Assembly (NCBI GenBank): GCA_964632005.1
Contig: CAZWAP010000023.1
Coordinates: forward strand, 1 to 37,293
DNA length: 37,293 nucleotides
Source: CAZWAP01 sp964632005
Lineage (GTDB): Bacteria; Planctomycetota; Phycisphaerae; Sedimentisphaerales; Anaerobacaceae
Reading direction: 5' to 3'
Positions 17,614 to 27,590 of this stretch are shown piece by piece. Below the pieces are notes generated by a model. It made no database searches. It saw only the letters and a program-made list of their open reading frames with translations, and was not told the origin of the DNA. Position 1 is the first letter of the stretch. Every line of letters starts with the position of its first letter. The translations under genes were made by a program, and so were the position numbers.

Positions 17614-18530
17614 CACCCCAGCACGTGCAGCTTGTGCTTTACCATCGCCTTGATGGCCTCCCTGCCGGGCCCCAAGTACTTGCGAGGGTCGAACTCGCCC
17701 GGCTTCTCCGCAAAGACCTCTCTGATCTTGGCAGTAAGGGCCAGACGAAGGTCCGTATCTATGTTCACCTTGCAAATGGCCATCTTGGCAGCCTTGCTGA
17801 CGGCGTCCTCCGGCACGCCTATCGCGTTGGGCATGTCACCGCCGTACTTGTTGATCAGATCGACGAATTCTCGCAGAACACTGCTCGAGCCGTGCATCAC
17901 AAGCGGAAAGCCCGGGAGTTTCTCGCCGATCTGCTCTATCACATCAAAAGCGAGCTTCGGCTCGCTCTTGAACTTATAGGCCCCATGACTGGTTCCGCAG
18001 GCCACCGCCAGAGAATCGCAGCCGGTCTTTTCCACGAATTCAACGGCCTGATCGGGGTCCGCCAGGTGCTTGCTCACCTCGTCCACGCCCACAACATCCT
18101 CCTCGATCCCCCCGAGCTGTCCGAGTTCAGCCTCAACGACGACGCCTCGCGGATGCGCGTATTCAACCACCTTCTTGGTCAGGGCGATGTTCTCCTCAAA
18201 CCCCAGGTGCGACCCGTCTATCATCACCGAAGTGAAACCGTCATCAACGAATTGCTTGCACGTCTCGAAGGTATCCCCGTGGTCGAGGTTGATGGCGATG
18301 GGAATGTCGGGGTTTTCTTCCACGACCACGTTGATTATCGCCTTTAGGTAGCTGATCCTTGCATACTTGCGGGCGCCCCTGGAGACCTGCAGAATCAGCG
18401 GCGCCTTTTCCTCGGCCACGGCGTCGGCGATGCCCTGGGTGATCTCCATGTTGTTTACGTTGAAGGCCCCTATCGCGTAGCCGTTCTTGTAAGCCATCTC
18501 AAACATCTTTTTCGTATTGACCAATGCCAT
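17586..18530 (-). CDS. fba: Fructose-bisphosphate aldolase, class II
   Basis: 314 residues. It cleaves fructose-1,6-bisphosphate to dihydroxyacetone phosphate and glyceraldehyde-3-phosphate in glycolysis, or the reverse in gluconeogenesis. Zinc ligands are His84 (NLDHGD), His182 (GTSHGAYK) and His213 (VMHGSSS); the catalytic Asp83 precedes the first. The central VVEAELGQLGGIEEDV and the phosphate-binding KVNIDTDLR segments are typical. The ATG has AGGAG eight bases upstream. It lies about 110 bp after lptD. Tagatose-bisphosphate aldolase is the close alternative, but this length and motif set fit FBA. Its 3' end is duplicated downstream (see the direct repeat). Confidence 0.93.
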   Translation of the reverse strand: MALVNTKKMFEMAYKNGYAIGAFNVNNMEITQGIADAVAEEKAPLILQVSRGARKYARISYLKAIINVVVEENPDIPIAINLDHGDTFETCKQFVDDGFTSVMIDGSHLGFEENIALTKKVVEYAHPRGVVVEAELGQLGGIEEDVVGVDEVSKHLADPDQAVEFVEKTGCDSLAVACGTSHGAYKFKSEPKLAFDVIEQIGEKLPGFPLVMHGSSSVLREFVDLINKYGGDMPNAIGVPEDAVSKAAKMAICKVNIDTDLRLALTAKIREVFAEKPGEFDPRKYLGPGREAIKAMVKHKLHVLGCAGKAAECL

Positions 18531-18638
18531 AAAAACTCTCCTGTAACTTTCTACAACCGTTCCAACTTGTCCGAGGCGATAAGGCCTCGGGCACCGCGCC
18601 CGAGCCAGCCTTCAACTCCTGCTATCCGATCGCACCCG

Positions 18639-21611
18639 CTAATATCCCTCCGCTGGCTCACCCATCCTCATGTATCGCCTGGGGCCCACTCCGAGCTCCG
18701 GAACGCCCTGCGGCCATATACTAAATACGATCCCTTGTTCATCGAGCGATTCGTCGGCCCTGTAGCTAAGGCCCCAGTACATCCTGTGGTAGCGTCTTAT
18801 CAGTGTAAGCTCGCTGCAGACGGTTGCGCCGTAATCGAAGTCGACCTCCTGCGAAAAGACGACCGAGTACCGCGGGTCGAGGATGTAGGTCACCGCAAAA
18901 ACGAAGGCGTTGGAGCCTTTCTGCATAGCCAGGCTGGTGCTCGGGTCCAAGATGGTGATGCGCCTTAGATACCGGCTGCCGATGTAGTAGTTCAGGTTGG
19001 GCCATCGCATATGCGAAAAGCCAAAGTTGAGCTGCTGGACTACGCCGCTCTGCATATCGAAATTCATATCGGACAGCAGCGTCGTCGTATCGCTCAATCG
19101 CCAGCTGTACTCCGCCCCGACGTAGTTGCGTCTGACACCGGACATAATGCTGCTGCGCCGGTCCAGCTGGGGCACCACTGAGCTGTAAGTATTGACCACA
19201 GGAATAAAAGGTTTGTTCCAGATGAACCGGTCCGCCCCAGCGGACGCCCCCCCTGAATCGTTCACCCAGGTAACGTCCGTATTCAGCCGCATCCAGTCAA
19301 CCGTCCTTTTCTTGCCCGCAGGGCCTCGCTTGGTCTGCAGCCGCTGCGACAGCCCAAGATTGATTACGTCCCGCTGCGCGATAACGGATTTATCCTGGGC
19401 ATAGCTGACGGCCGTCAGGTAGGGCCTGACGACGTGCCGCAGTCTATCCACGTCCCACAGCCTTGACCTCGCCTCGGGAAAAACCCGCCAGAGGGGCCGG
19501 CCAGAAACGCGCACACCGACCTCCCCGTAGTAAACGTCGTCCTCCCGCGCGCCGGTCCCGCCGTCAATCTCCCGGTAGAACCCCATTCTATCCTCGTAGG
19601 CGGCGGTCCCCGCGATAAACGGCACGACCTTCATCTTGCCTACAGACAGCGGCATATCCACCTCGTTCCGGGTGGTCGCAAAGGTAAAAAACTGCTGCGG
19701 CCCGGGCGTCTTGTTCGAAGAGGCATAGCGCTGCCGGAATCGGCTCACCTGCGTGTCGCTGTAGAACGTCAGCCTATCGTCCCAGAACGACTGGCCCGTC
19801 CAGTGAAATTCGGCCGTCGGAAGCTCCTCCAGCTTGTTCACGAAGTCGTTTATGCGTATCTTGCCAAGAAACGACAACCCCCAGTTGTCCTCGATACGCT
19901 TGAGATGAACAAGCGTTTCCTGTTCCTTGCCGACGTAAAACTCGTTGCGATAGAAACTCTCTATGAAGTTCAGGTCGCTCGAATAGCTTATTTCACCGGT
20001 AAGCTGCCAGTTATAGGCCAAAAACTGCCTATGCTGCCATCGGAACCGGCCCCTCAGGTCCCTGGAAGGCTCGAGGTTTTTTCGCGTGGCGTGCCGGCCG
20101 AGCCTGTCCTTGCCGTGGTCGTTGATGATGTATCCCAGAATCTTGCCGAAGTAGTTTTCGCGGGCGTACTCTATGTCAATCCCCACGCCTGTACCCCGCT
20201 TGGAGTAATAATCAAGCGCGAACGTGCTGTCGGTGCCCTCCGGTTCTCTCAGGCCCAGCAGCCTCGCCATGTACCACCGGGTCTCCAGCAGCCAGCCCCA
20301 GCGGCTGCTATGGCCCGCGTGGGCACTCTTCAGCGCGGTGTCCGGCCTTTCCAGGTTGGTCCGCAAATAAGGCCAGCGGAAAATCGTCAGCCCGTACACG
20401 TTGAAACGCACATCGTGAAGCCCAGCCTCGTAGCTCGTCTTGGTGGTCCGCCCCTCCTGCTGGTCCGCAGCAGTGGTATCCGTCAGCTCGAGCCTCGAGG
20501 CGTCCAGCGAGATCTGCGGCTCGTGGAACTCGCTCGTGGTCAGCGTAACATCCCGGGCCGTGAACTCGTTTGCGCTCAGCTGCCGTAGCTCTGCGGCGCG
20601 GACGTACACCGGGATCCCGTCTTTGACGCTGAAGTTGCGCATCTCCCCGTTTCTTACAATGGCCTTCGTCCTGAGAAAGTCATAGTAGATCTCGTCCGCC
20701 CGGATCGTCCGCTGTCCATTGGTCATCAGCACGTCGCCGGCCAGGTAAATGCCCTCGACCGCACCCCTCGCCAGCAGCTCTTCCGGCTGGTTCTGGTCGG
20801 ACGGCGGATTTCCTGCGCCGAAGAATATCACCGCGCAGTCGGCCTGGAGCTCGAGCAAACCGCCCTTTTCGTCCTGTTTCTGGGAAATGTAGAACCGCCC
20901 TATGACCGTGGCCACATCCGTCCCGTCAGGCCCCTTCGCAGATTCGAGCCTCGGCTTGACCCGACCTGCAGGGGACAGATTGATCGGATAACGGAACCTC
21001 GGCTCCGGGGGCGTCACTACGGTTGGCTCCACGGCAGGCTTTTCCGGCTCAGGCTCTTCGGGCCGGGGCCTCGGTTCCAACCCCGCAGCCCGTACAATAC
21101 TATCGCCAATCCCGACCTTTCGCAACGCAACCACCCCCCGCTTATAAAGCTCCGTCTCGGTGGGGTCCTCAACCTTTCTTTCCTCAGCCGTAACAAAGAC
21201 GTCACCGCTGACGCCAAACCACACCACCATCCCACCAGCCTCGATAGCTTTTTCGTGGAGGTCGGTGGTCCTGGCGCCGATCCCCTTGCTCACCGACACG
21301 CCGCCCTCCAGATAAACGATCCCCTTGTAGCCCGGCCGCCCTTTGCCACCCGCAAACTCCGACGCAAGACTCTGGAGCCATACAACCGCGTCCACGCTGG
21401 AGAACTCGTTGGCACCTATCGACATCGTAAATCCATCACGCACGACCAGCACGTGCTCGCCCGCCGGCAGTCTGTGGCTAACAAGCCTGGCACCCTTGAT
21501 ATGCAGGTCCTGCCCAACAAAAACACGCGCCTGCTCAGGCTCCAGACCGACCGCCGCCGGCACGCCCAGAGCGTACAACAAGATGAGCGTCGCTATCACT
21601 CTGTTTTGCAT
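18639..21611 (-). CDS. lptD: LPS-assembly protein LptD-like outer-membrane protein
   Basis: 990 residues from the ATG at 21609-21611, giving a clean signal peptide (MQNRVIATLILLYALGVPAA). A longer frame to 21740 exists but has no signal-like start. The N-terminal half holds periplasmic OstA/LptA-like repeats (IRADEIYYDFLRTKAIVRNG, then AAELRQLSANEFTARDVTLT); a proline/glutamate-rich linker lies near 180-205. The C-terminal part is a long beta-barrel of alternating strands (LNYYIGSRYLRRITI, FVFAVTYILDPRYSVVFSQE). LptD inserts lipopolysaccharide into the outer leaflet, so its presence implies an LPS-type outer membrane. The sequence is far from the proteobacterial model, so confidence is moderate to high. 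Confidence 0.8.
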   Translation of the reverse strand: MQNRVIATLILLYALGVPAAVGLEPEQARVFVGQDLHIKGARLVSHRLPAGEHVLVVRDGFTMSIGANEFSSVDAVVWLQSLASEFAGGKGRPGYKGIVYLEGGVSVSKGIGARTTDLHEKAIEAGGMVVWFGVSGDVFVTAEERKVEDPTETELYKRGVVALRKVGIGDSIVRAAGLEPRPRPEEPEPEKPAVEPTVVTPPEPRFRYPINLSPAGRVKPRLESAKGPDGTDVATVIGRFYISQKQDEKGGLLELQADCAVIFFGAGNPPSDQNQPEELLARGAVEGIYLAGDVLMTNGQRTIRADEIYYDFLRTKAIVRNGEMRNFSVKDGIPVYVRAAELRQLSANEFTARDVTLTTSEFHEPQISLDASRLELTDTTAADQQEGRTTKTSYEAGLHDVRFNVYGLTIFRWPYLRTNLERPDTALKSAHAGHSSRWGWLLETRWYMARLLGLREPEGTDSTFALDYYSKRGTGVGIDIEYARENYFGKILGYIINDHGKDRLGRHATRKNLEPSRDLRGRFRWQHRQFLAYNWQLTGEISYSSDLNFIESFYRNEFYVGKEQETLVHLKRIEDNWGLSFLGKIRINDFVNKLEELPTAEFHWTGQSFWDDRLTFYSDTQVSRFRQRYASSNKTPGPQQFFTFATTRNEVDMPLSVGKMKVVPFIAGTAAYEDRMGFYREIDGGTGAREDDVYYGEVGVRVSGRPLWRVFPEARSRLWDVDRLRHVVRPYLTAVSYAQDKSVIAQRDVINLGLSQRLQTKRGPAGKKRTVDWMRLNTDVTWVNDSGGASAGADRFIWNKPFIPVVNTYSSVVPQLDRRSSIMSGVRRNYVGAEYSWRLSDTTTLLSDMNFDMQSGVVQQLNFGFSHMRWPNLNYYIGSRYLRRITILDPSTSLAMQKGSNAFVFAVTYILDPRYSVVFSQEVDFDYGATVCSELTLIRRYHRMYWGLSYRADESLDEQGIVFSIWPQGVPELGVGPRRYMRMGEPAEGY

Positions 21612-21889
21612 AACGGTTCTCGCACTTGGTACGCCGCCAGCGGGCCTGCAAGCGCCTTGCGCCCCGCCCTTGCTCACCTTCGGCACCAATACTCCCCGCA
21701 GATTATAGCCGCTTAGCACCGCAAGGCCAGCAAAAACCAACCCTATAATCGGGCCCGCTGACTAACTTCTTATCTCCCCCGGCAACAGACAAAAACACCT
21801 CCTCCGAACCATTCGGGTCCACAGCCCCCCGCGCCGGTGTTTGTGTAGCAAGCCGGCCGATTGGGCACCGCCGACCGAAGTACCGCCCG

Positions 21890-24481
21890 CTATTCCGGCA
21901 CGCCTTCCTTTGCCAGCACCGCAAGCCTGACCGCCTGGACCTTCCGATACACCTCCCCCGGGCTTCGTATACGCCCATCAACCGTCAGCAGGTCCTCCTC
22001 GATCCGGATTCCAAAGTGCCGTTCGTTCGCCTGCAAATACGGGAGGATCAACTGCCAGTCTCTCTCCTCGAAGTCCACGAACTTTCCGCCGTTGAGCTGC
22101 TCGCTGACGAGCTTCTTATGCGGGTCTCGCACGAAAATCGCGCCGCCCGAGGCAAGAGAGAAAAGATTAGAGCCGGGGTACGGGCTTTCCTGCGGGACGA
22201 CCCGCCCGCGATGGTCGAATTCGATGCCGTTGAGGATTACGAAGCCGCCGCCGTTATGCGGGTCGCCGGCCATAAAAGATTCAGCCAGAAAGTCCAGACA
22301 CGTGCCGTTTATCACGACCCGCGGTCTTCCTGCGGCGTTGATCAGCGGCCTGCCGGCCGCGTTGCCCAAAACGTACATCTCCCCACCCTTGGCTCCGTAC
22401 ATAAAGCACTGCCCTACGTCCCCGTGCACCACGAGCACACCGCGCTTCGAGATCTGTGCAACCTGGTCCTGGGCGTTATCGTGCACCTCGATTTCCATGC
22501 CGTCGATTCCAGAACCGAGGTAGTCACCGGAGCTGCCGAAGACGTCAATCCGGACGCCATCTGTCGCCGGCCCGAAGCCGCAGCCCGTGAAACGCTGACC
22601 TTTCATTCGATAGACGATAAACCTGCGCCACCCAAGCTGGTAAGCCCTTACCTGCAGGTTGGCGTCGCAATGCTCGCCTTCCGCTGGAAAGCCCTCCGCG
22701 TTGATAACAAGCGTTTGCTCCCCCTTCTCCGGCGGCCTCAACTGCCTGCGACTATCCCAGTCGATACGCCGAACGCCGCCGCCCGCATCCCGGTCCAGCA
22801 CGGGAACGGCATCCAGAATCGAATTGATCGACCCACGCACGATTTCAAGCACGACGCTGCGTTTCATCCTCCCGCAGTTGTAACGCCGGTCGTTCAACCG
22901 CGCCAGCAGGCCCAAGGCCCAGTAGAAATGCCTCCCGCCTTTGCCGGCCAGCTCTTCGATGCGCCCGGTCAGGCTCCCAAGCTCCGCGAAACCCCACGAT
23001 GCTATTTCATCGCGGATCACCCGAAAACTCCCCTCCTCATCGCCACCGCGCAGCGCCTTTTCAACCTCCGCCCCAAGATCGCACTTGGCCTCGCCCGGAG
23101 GCTTGATTGCCCAATCGCCCGGCGGACATTCTATCACCCTGCCGAACTTGTCCGTACAACAAACCTCGCCTCCGCTCTCGTTGCACGTAATCGTGAATGC
23201 AAAAGCACCACCGTCCGTGTGGCTGCCGCCCCGGGCGTTCCAGTACCGGTCCGCGATGGGCCTGAACCGAGCGTCCTCCCGCGAGAGCCACTCCAGCGTT
23301 GCGTCGATAGCCTGCTTCTCCGAGGCAACCAACCCGATGGAAACGTCACCCTGCTGGAAGGCGAAAACCTGAGGCCGAAGCATCGAGGTATCCGTAATGC
23401 CCAGCAGCTGGAATCGCCCCTTGTCCGGATCGCTTCGAGCGATGATAAAGAACCACGGACCGTCGGGTGAGCCGTGCATATGCAGTGCCTGGATGGCCCT
23501 GTAGACCTTCTTCTTGGCCGCCGGTAAACGCTCGAAGTCCAGCTCGGTCGTAGGTGCGATCGCCTCGATAACGTACTCCAGCGGGTAACCATACACACGC
23601 TTCCACAAATCGAATAAAAGTACGGAAACCTCCGTATCCGTCAAGAACTGAGGCTGGATATTGTGCTGCCGCAGATACTCGCTGATGCTCAGGTAGTTCG
23701 CAAAGTCCCCGTTGTGCACAAGGGCCTCGTTCATTCCGATGAAAGGGTGCGAACCAGCCGGGTGCCAGACACGCCCTTTTGTAGGATACCGCTGGTGAGC
23801 GATCCACACCTGAGCCTCCAGGTCCTCCAGACCGTAGTACTTGACCACCTGTTCGGCGTAGCCCACTATCTTGAAGATCATCAAGTTCCGGGCGTGCGAC
23901 AGCACAAACGCCCGCTTCCGACCCAAAGACGCATAAAAGCGCCGGTTGAGCCTGAAGCTGTTCTGATACACGAATTCATCCTCGACGGCCCGGAGCGGCG
24001 CCCCAGCCAGGTCGTTCTTCTCGCAAAACGCTTTCAGCCTCTCGTTTCTTACCCGAACAAAGTAGCGCACGATATCGGGCGGACGCACCTCCAGCCCCAC
24101 GTCGCGGTAGTCGGCCACCGGATCCAGCCTTGTCATATGGTGTATCTCGAAGCACGGCCTGATAAACTCCTGCTCCAGCTCTCCTTGCGATGCACCGTCG
24201 AGCAGGGCTATCTGCAGTATGTAGTCGTCCCGTAAAATCGCCCGGTCGACACCTAACTGCTCCGCCCTCAGGCACGCCGCCGCAATCCCGCCGCCCTTGC
24301 CGTTACCGCGGTTGTGCATCTGCATCGAAGGTGCGAATATACCTCTGCCGGTGACCGGAACGCTGGCCGCAAAACCCACCACGCCGCATCCGCCTTCCTC
24401 GGCCGACCTGGCGCCCGGCCGGGCAAAACCGCCGACAAGCTCCCTCCTCGAATCCAGGATCTTCCTCGCAAAACTGTTCAT
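21890..24481 (-). CDS. Glutamate synthase subunit: GATase type 2 plus GXGXG domain
   Basis: 863 residues. Cys32 in GGCGVVGFAAS should become the N-terminal nucleophile after removal of 31 residues, as in class II glutamine amidotransferases. Further GATase marks are IAHQRYPTKGRVWHPAGSHP, ALVHNGDFANY and LTDTEVSVLLFDLW. Residues about 600-800 form the GXGXG domain of glutamate synthase (GDYLGSGIDGMEIEVHDNAQ, VHGDVGQCFMYGAKGGEMYV). It releases ammonia from glutamine for the FMN subunit. The large bacterial GltB keeps GATase, FMN and GXGXG in one chain; here the FMN part is the gene immediately upstream (nine bases between stop and start), so the two are coupled. Homologues of this split type occur in archaea and anaerobes. 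Confidence 0.88.
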   Translation of the reverse strand: MNSFARKILDSRRELVGGFARPGARSAEEGGCGVVGFAASVPVTGRGIFAPSMQMHNRGNGKGGGIAAACLRAEQLGVDRAILRDDYILQIALLDGASQGELEQEFIRPCFEIHHMTRLDPVADYRDVGLEVRPPDIVRYFVRVRNERLKAFCEKNDLAGAPLRAVEDEFVYQNSFRLNRRFYASLGRKRAFVLSHARNLMIFKIVGYAEQVVKYYGLEDLEAQVWIAHQRYPTKGRVWHPAGSHPFIGMNEALVHNGDFANYLSISEYLRQHNIQPQFLTDTEVSVLLFDLWKRVYGYPLEYVIEAIAPTTELDFERLPAAKKKVYRAIQALHMHGSPDGPWFFIIARSDPDKGRFQLLGITDTSMLRPQVFAFQQGDVSIGLVASEKQAIDATLEWLSREDARFRPIADRYWNARGGSHTDGGAFAFTITCNESGGEVCCTDKFGRVIECPPGDWAIKPPGEAKCDLGAEVEKALRGGDEEGSFRVIRDEIASWGFAELGSLTGRIEELAGKGGRHFYWALGLLARLNDRRYNCGRMKRSVVLEIVRGSINSILDAVPVLDRDAGGGVRRIDWDSRRQLRPPEKGEQTLVINAEGFPAEGEHCDANLQVRAYQLGWRRFIVYRMKGQRFTGCGFGPATDGVRIDVFGSSGDYLGSGIDGMEIEVHDNAQDQVAQISKRGVLVVHGDVGQCFMYGAKGGEMYVLGNAAGRPLINAAGRPRVVINGTCLDFLAESFMAGDPHNGGGFVILNGIEFDHRGRVVPQESPYPGSNLFSLASGGAIFVRDPHKKLVSEQLNGGKFVDFEERDWQLILPYLQANERHFGIRIEEDLLTVDGRIRSPGEVYRKVQAVRLAVLAKEGVPE

Positions 24482-24490
24482 ACCCCTAAC

Positions 24491-27475
24491 CTACCCCACG
24501 CTTTCGACCTCCTGCTGGTCAAGAACACCGGCGTTGTCATAATCCAGATGCCTGAGCACGTCCGTCCGCCCGACCAGCTGGCCAACGCTTCTTAGCCCGA
24601 GCCGCCAGAGGATCCCTTGAAGCTGTACCGACCAGCTGTGGAAGAGATTTACGAGCCTCTGGGTCGCCCAGTCCAGACCGAAGGCAGCCGAAAGTTCCGC
24701 ATCCGTCGTTGCAATGCCGCGTGGACAGCCCCGGCCGCTCTCACAAACGCCACACCTGATGCACTCAAGAGCGACCAGCTCGGCAGTACCGATTACAACC
24801 GCATCGGCACCCAACGCTATTGCCTTCGCAACGTCCCACGCCGTCCGAAGCCCCCCGGAGGCAACCAGGGTTACCTTCTCACGTACCCCCTCCGCCTGCA
24901 GAAAGCGGTGCACCTTGGGGATCGCATATTCGATCGGCATGGCGATGTTCTTCTTCGCAATCTCCGGCGCCGCTCCGGTCCCCCCGTAGCTGCCGTCCAG
25001 GTGGATAATGTGCGCACCGGCGTAATAGCTGCCCACCGCAACCATATCCACGTCGGTCGGCGTCGAGACCTTCACTGAGACAAGCGCCCGCGGATTGATC
25101 TGCTTGATCCAGTCAACGTGCTTCTTGTGGTCCTCCACCGAGTAAACCGAATGGAACGGAAAAGGCGAGAACAACGCGCTGCCAACAACCGATTCTCTCA
25201 TCCTCGCGACAGCCTCGGTAACCTTGTCCCCGAGCAGATGACCGCCCAGCCCAGGCTTGGCACCCTGGGCGTACTTGAACTCGACGATCCTGACTCGCTG
25301 GATGGTCTCTTCACGAACACCAAACAAGCCCGTGGCTACCTGCGTGATCACATGGTCGTCGTACTCCTTCAGCTCATCAGGGTAGCCTCCTTCGCCGGTG
25401 CACGTAAACGACTCGAAAGCGCCGTACGCCCTGGCCCTGGCCAGCATCGTCGTCAGGCTGATCGAGCCGAAACTCATACCCCCTCCATAGATCGGCAAGC
25501 CTATAGTAACCTCCTCCCGCCCGTCCTTGCGCCGGTTCAAGGGTACGCTAAGCTCCACGTCCTCCGGCTTGAACCGCCGCCCATCGGGCGGCTCCTGCGG
25601 AAAGGCGATGCTGATTCGGTCGAACCCCCCGCCGGACGCGCCCGTGCGATACTCGAAGTCCCCTTCCGGCGGTAGGCCCGTCTCGGCCTGAACCCACGTG
25701 CTCACCAACAGATCGGCAGGCCAGCGCGAATCTCCAAAAGTCTCCCACAACGGATCAACGCCCACTCTCAACGCCCCACTCGGACAATTATCCACGCACA
25801 ATCTCCCCTCAGCCCTGCACCCCTCCGGCCCGCGACAGAGATTCGACCTCGGCCCAAGCATCCTCTTGCCCGCCCTGCGGTGCACGCCGTAAATACAAAC
25901 CTCCGCACACCGGCCGCACCCTATGCACTCCGCAGTCCGCACCACCCTGAACTTCCCCAGCTGGTTGCGAAAGCGAGAAGGACAAAGCGAAACCGGCATT
26001 TTTGCCCGGCTGAATCCCGATTTACTCAACGGCACCGAGGAACCGCAATCGGCGCCACCGTCCGTCCCGCCCGGGAACTCATCCAGCGACCGCACCCGTT
26101 TGCCGAATATGGGGCCAAAACTGTCACGCTCCAGGTCCTCGAGGAACAGCGTTCGCCCCAGCTCGCCCCGGAGCCGCCTGACCTCGCGAAGACCCATCGC
26201 CCCCATCACCTCGATCATCTGCGAATGCCACGAGCCAAACAGGTTGATAATTCGCTGGGCACCCCAGTCAACCGGAATTTCGTCCAGCCCCGCCGGGCAC
26301 CGCGTCCTGCCCTCACAGTCCCTGCAGAGCCGGCACCCCCACGCAACAAGCAACGCCGTGTCCACCCCGACCCCGTCGGCGCCGCAAGCAATTATCTTCG
26401 CAGCGTGCTCGGCCATCGCAATCCCGCCCGAAATCAGAACCGTCAGCTGCTCCCTGATCGACTTGCCCGACAGTTCATAGTGCACCTCCCTGACAAGAGT
26501 CGTTACGAAGCGGTCGTTACGCTCCCCCAGGCCCCGGCCGTCACGGGCCGCCTGCAGGTGCACAACGCCGCAACCCGGAAGCTCGGCCAGCTCCACCGCA
26601 CGCTCAGCAGCACATTCGTCCAGCGGCACCCGGACCGATATTACCAGGTTCGGGTACCTGCTTCTGAGCTTATCGATCACGGCAGCGATGTCGTGACGAT
26701 ACCGCAGCTCGACCACGGCAACCCCCCGCAGACCACCCGGATCGTCTCTGCCCGGCTCGAACCTGACAATCAAGTGCTCCCGGCGACTCGATAATGCACC
26801 CACCGCGTCGGCGTAATCGACGACCGCCAAACTCTGAAGCGAGCACGCCGCCTCCGCCGCGGCACTTCTGCCCGATTCGCCCAGGAACCTGCACCCCGGA
26901 ACCTCCAGCACCAGAGGGATCGGAATCTCGACAAAAGGCTCCAGCTGCGTGAGCATATTCCCCTCGTCGTCGAAGTCGAGCCTGGAAGCCCTGCGGCCGA
27001 GCTCGATTACGGTGCTTATGTACTCGCGCCCGTGGATGCCGTCGCGAGTGGGGCGGACGATCTCTGACATATCCGTCCACATCTGGTCAAAGCCCGCCCC
27101 GGCAAAAGGCCCCCCGTAGCCGGCGCCGGAGACCGGAATACTGCCGCTGCTCGCCTGTTTCCAGATGCTCGCTATCAGCTCGGGCCTCCAGTACTCGTCA
27201 CCCATCTGGCTGTACTCGGGATTGCGCGCACGCAAGAGGATGTTCTTCTTGCATTCCTGGACACAACGCATACAGTTTATGCACGCAACCTCGGCGGTAT
27301 CCACCACCTGCTCCGGGTCGAACCTGCGCTGGCGATACACGTCATAGACACACGCGCTGCGCTTGACGCACTCCACGCACCCAAGACACCCATCCGCTTC
27401 GATTATGCTTAATCTCGGGACGGGAAAAAACCTCGGTGCAGCCGGTTTTGTTTTAACGTGGTATCTTGCTGGCAT
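24491..27475 (-). CDS. Tandem-duplicated Fe-S/FMN glutamate synthase
   Basis: 994 residues holding two copies of one module. Module 1 (about 22-500): two 4Fe-4S ferredoxin clusters (CLGCVECVKRSAC, CINCMRCVQECKK), a synthase-like barrel and a CRLCRDCEGRTRC cluster. Module 2 (about 510-985): ferredoxin (CIGCGRCAEVC, LCVDNCPSGA), the FMN-binding GltS barrel (GGGMSFGSISLTT, GEGGYPDELKEYDDHVITQ, KPGLGGHLLGDKV) and CIRCGVCESGRGC. Both modules end alike: DWGAQRIINLF-SWHSQ and DWATQRLVNLF-SWSVQ. Only module 2 keeps the substrate and FMN motifs; module 1 probably has lost catalysis. It makes glutamate from 2-oxoglutarate and ammonia using electrons from ferredoxin; no NADPH subunit (GltD) is present. 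Confidence 0.88.
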   Translation of the reverse strand: MPARYHVKTKPAAPRFFPVPRLSIIEADGCLGCVECVKRSACVYDVYRQRRFDPEQVVDTAEVACINCMRCVQECKKNILLRARNPEYSQMGDEYWRPELIASIWKQASSGSIPVSGAGYGGPFAGAGFDQMWTDMSEIVRPTRDGIHGREYISTVIELGRRASRLDFDDEGNMLTQLEPFVEIPIPLVLEVPGCRFLGESGRSAAAEAACSLQSLAVVDYADAVGALSSRREHLIVRFEPGRDDPGGLRGVAVVELRYRHDIAAVIDKLRSRYPNLVISVRVPLDECAAERAVELAELPGCGVVHLQAARDGRGLGERNDRFVTTLVREVHYELSGKSIREQLTVLISGGIAMAEHAAKIIACGADGVGVDTALLVAWGCRLCRDCEGRTRCPAGLDEIPVDWGAQRIINLFGSWHSQMIEVMGAMGLREVRRLRGELGRTLFLEDLERDSFGPIFGKRVRSLDEFPGGTDGGADCGSSVPLSKSGFSRAKMPVSLCPSRFRNQLGKFRVVRTAECIGCGRCAEVCIYGVHRRAGKRMLGPRSNLCRGPEGCRAEGRLCVDNCPSGALRVGVDPLWETFGDSRWPADLLVSTWVQAETGLPPEGDFEYRTGASGGGFDRISIAFPQEPPDGRRFKPEDVELSVPLNRRKDGREEVTIGLPIYGGGMSFGSISLTTMLARARAYGAFESFTCTGEGGYPDELKEYDDHVITQVATGLFGVREETIQRVRIVEFKYAQGAKPGLGGHLLGDKVTEAVARMRESVVGSALFSPFPFHSVYSVEDHKKHVDWIKQINPRALVSVKVSTPTDVDMVAVGSYYAGAHIIHLDGSYGGTGAAPEIAKKNIAMPIEYAIPKVHRFLQAEGVREKVTLVASGGLRTAWDVAKAIALGADAVVIGTAELVALECIRCGVCESGRGCPRGIATTDAELSAAFGLDWATQRLVNLFHSWSVQLQGILWRLGLRSVGQLVGRTDVLRHLDYDNAGVLDQQEVESVG

Positions 27476-27590
27476 CCGTTATTCTTGCTCTTGCCCCGCA
27501 AACCTTCCAATCTCCTGCTTATCTGCCCGGCAGTCAGGGCCAACTTGCCCGCGACGATGACCTATCACACGTTCCTCCCCCGCTGATCCG

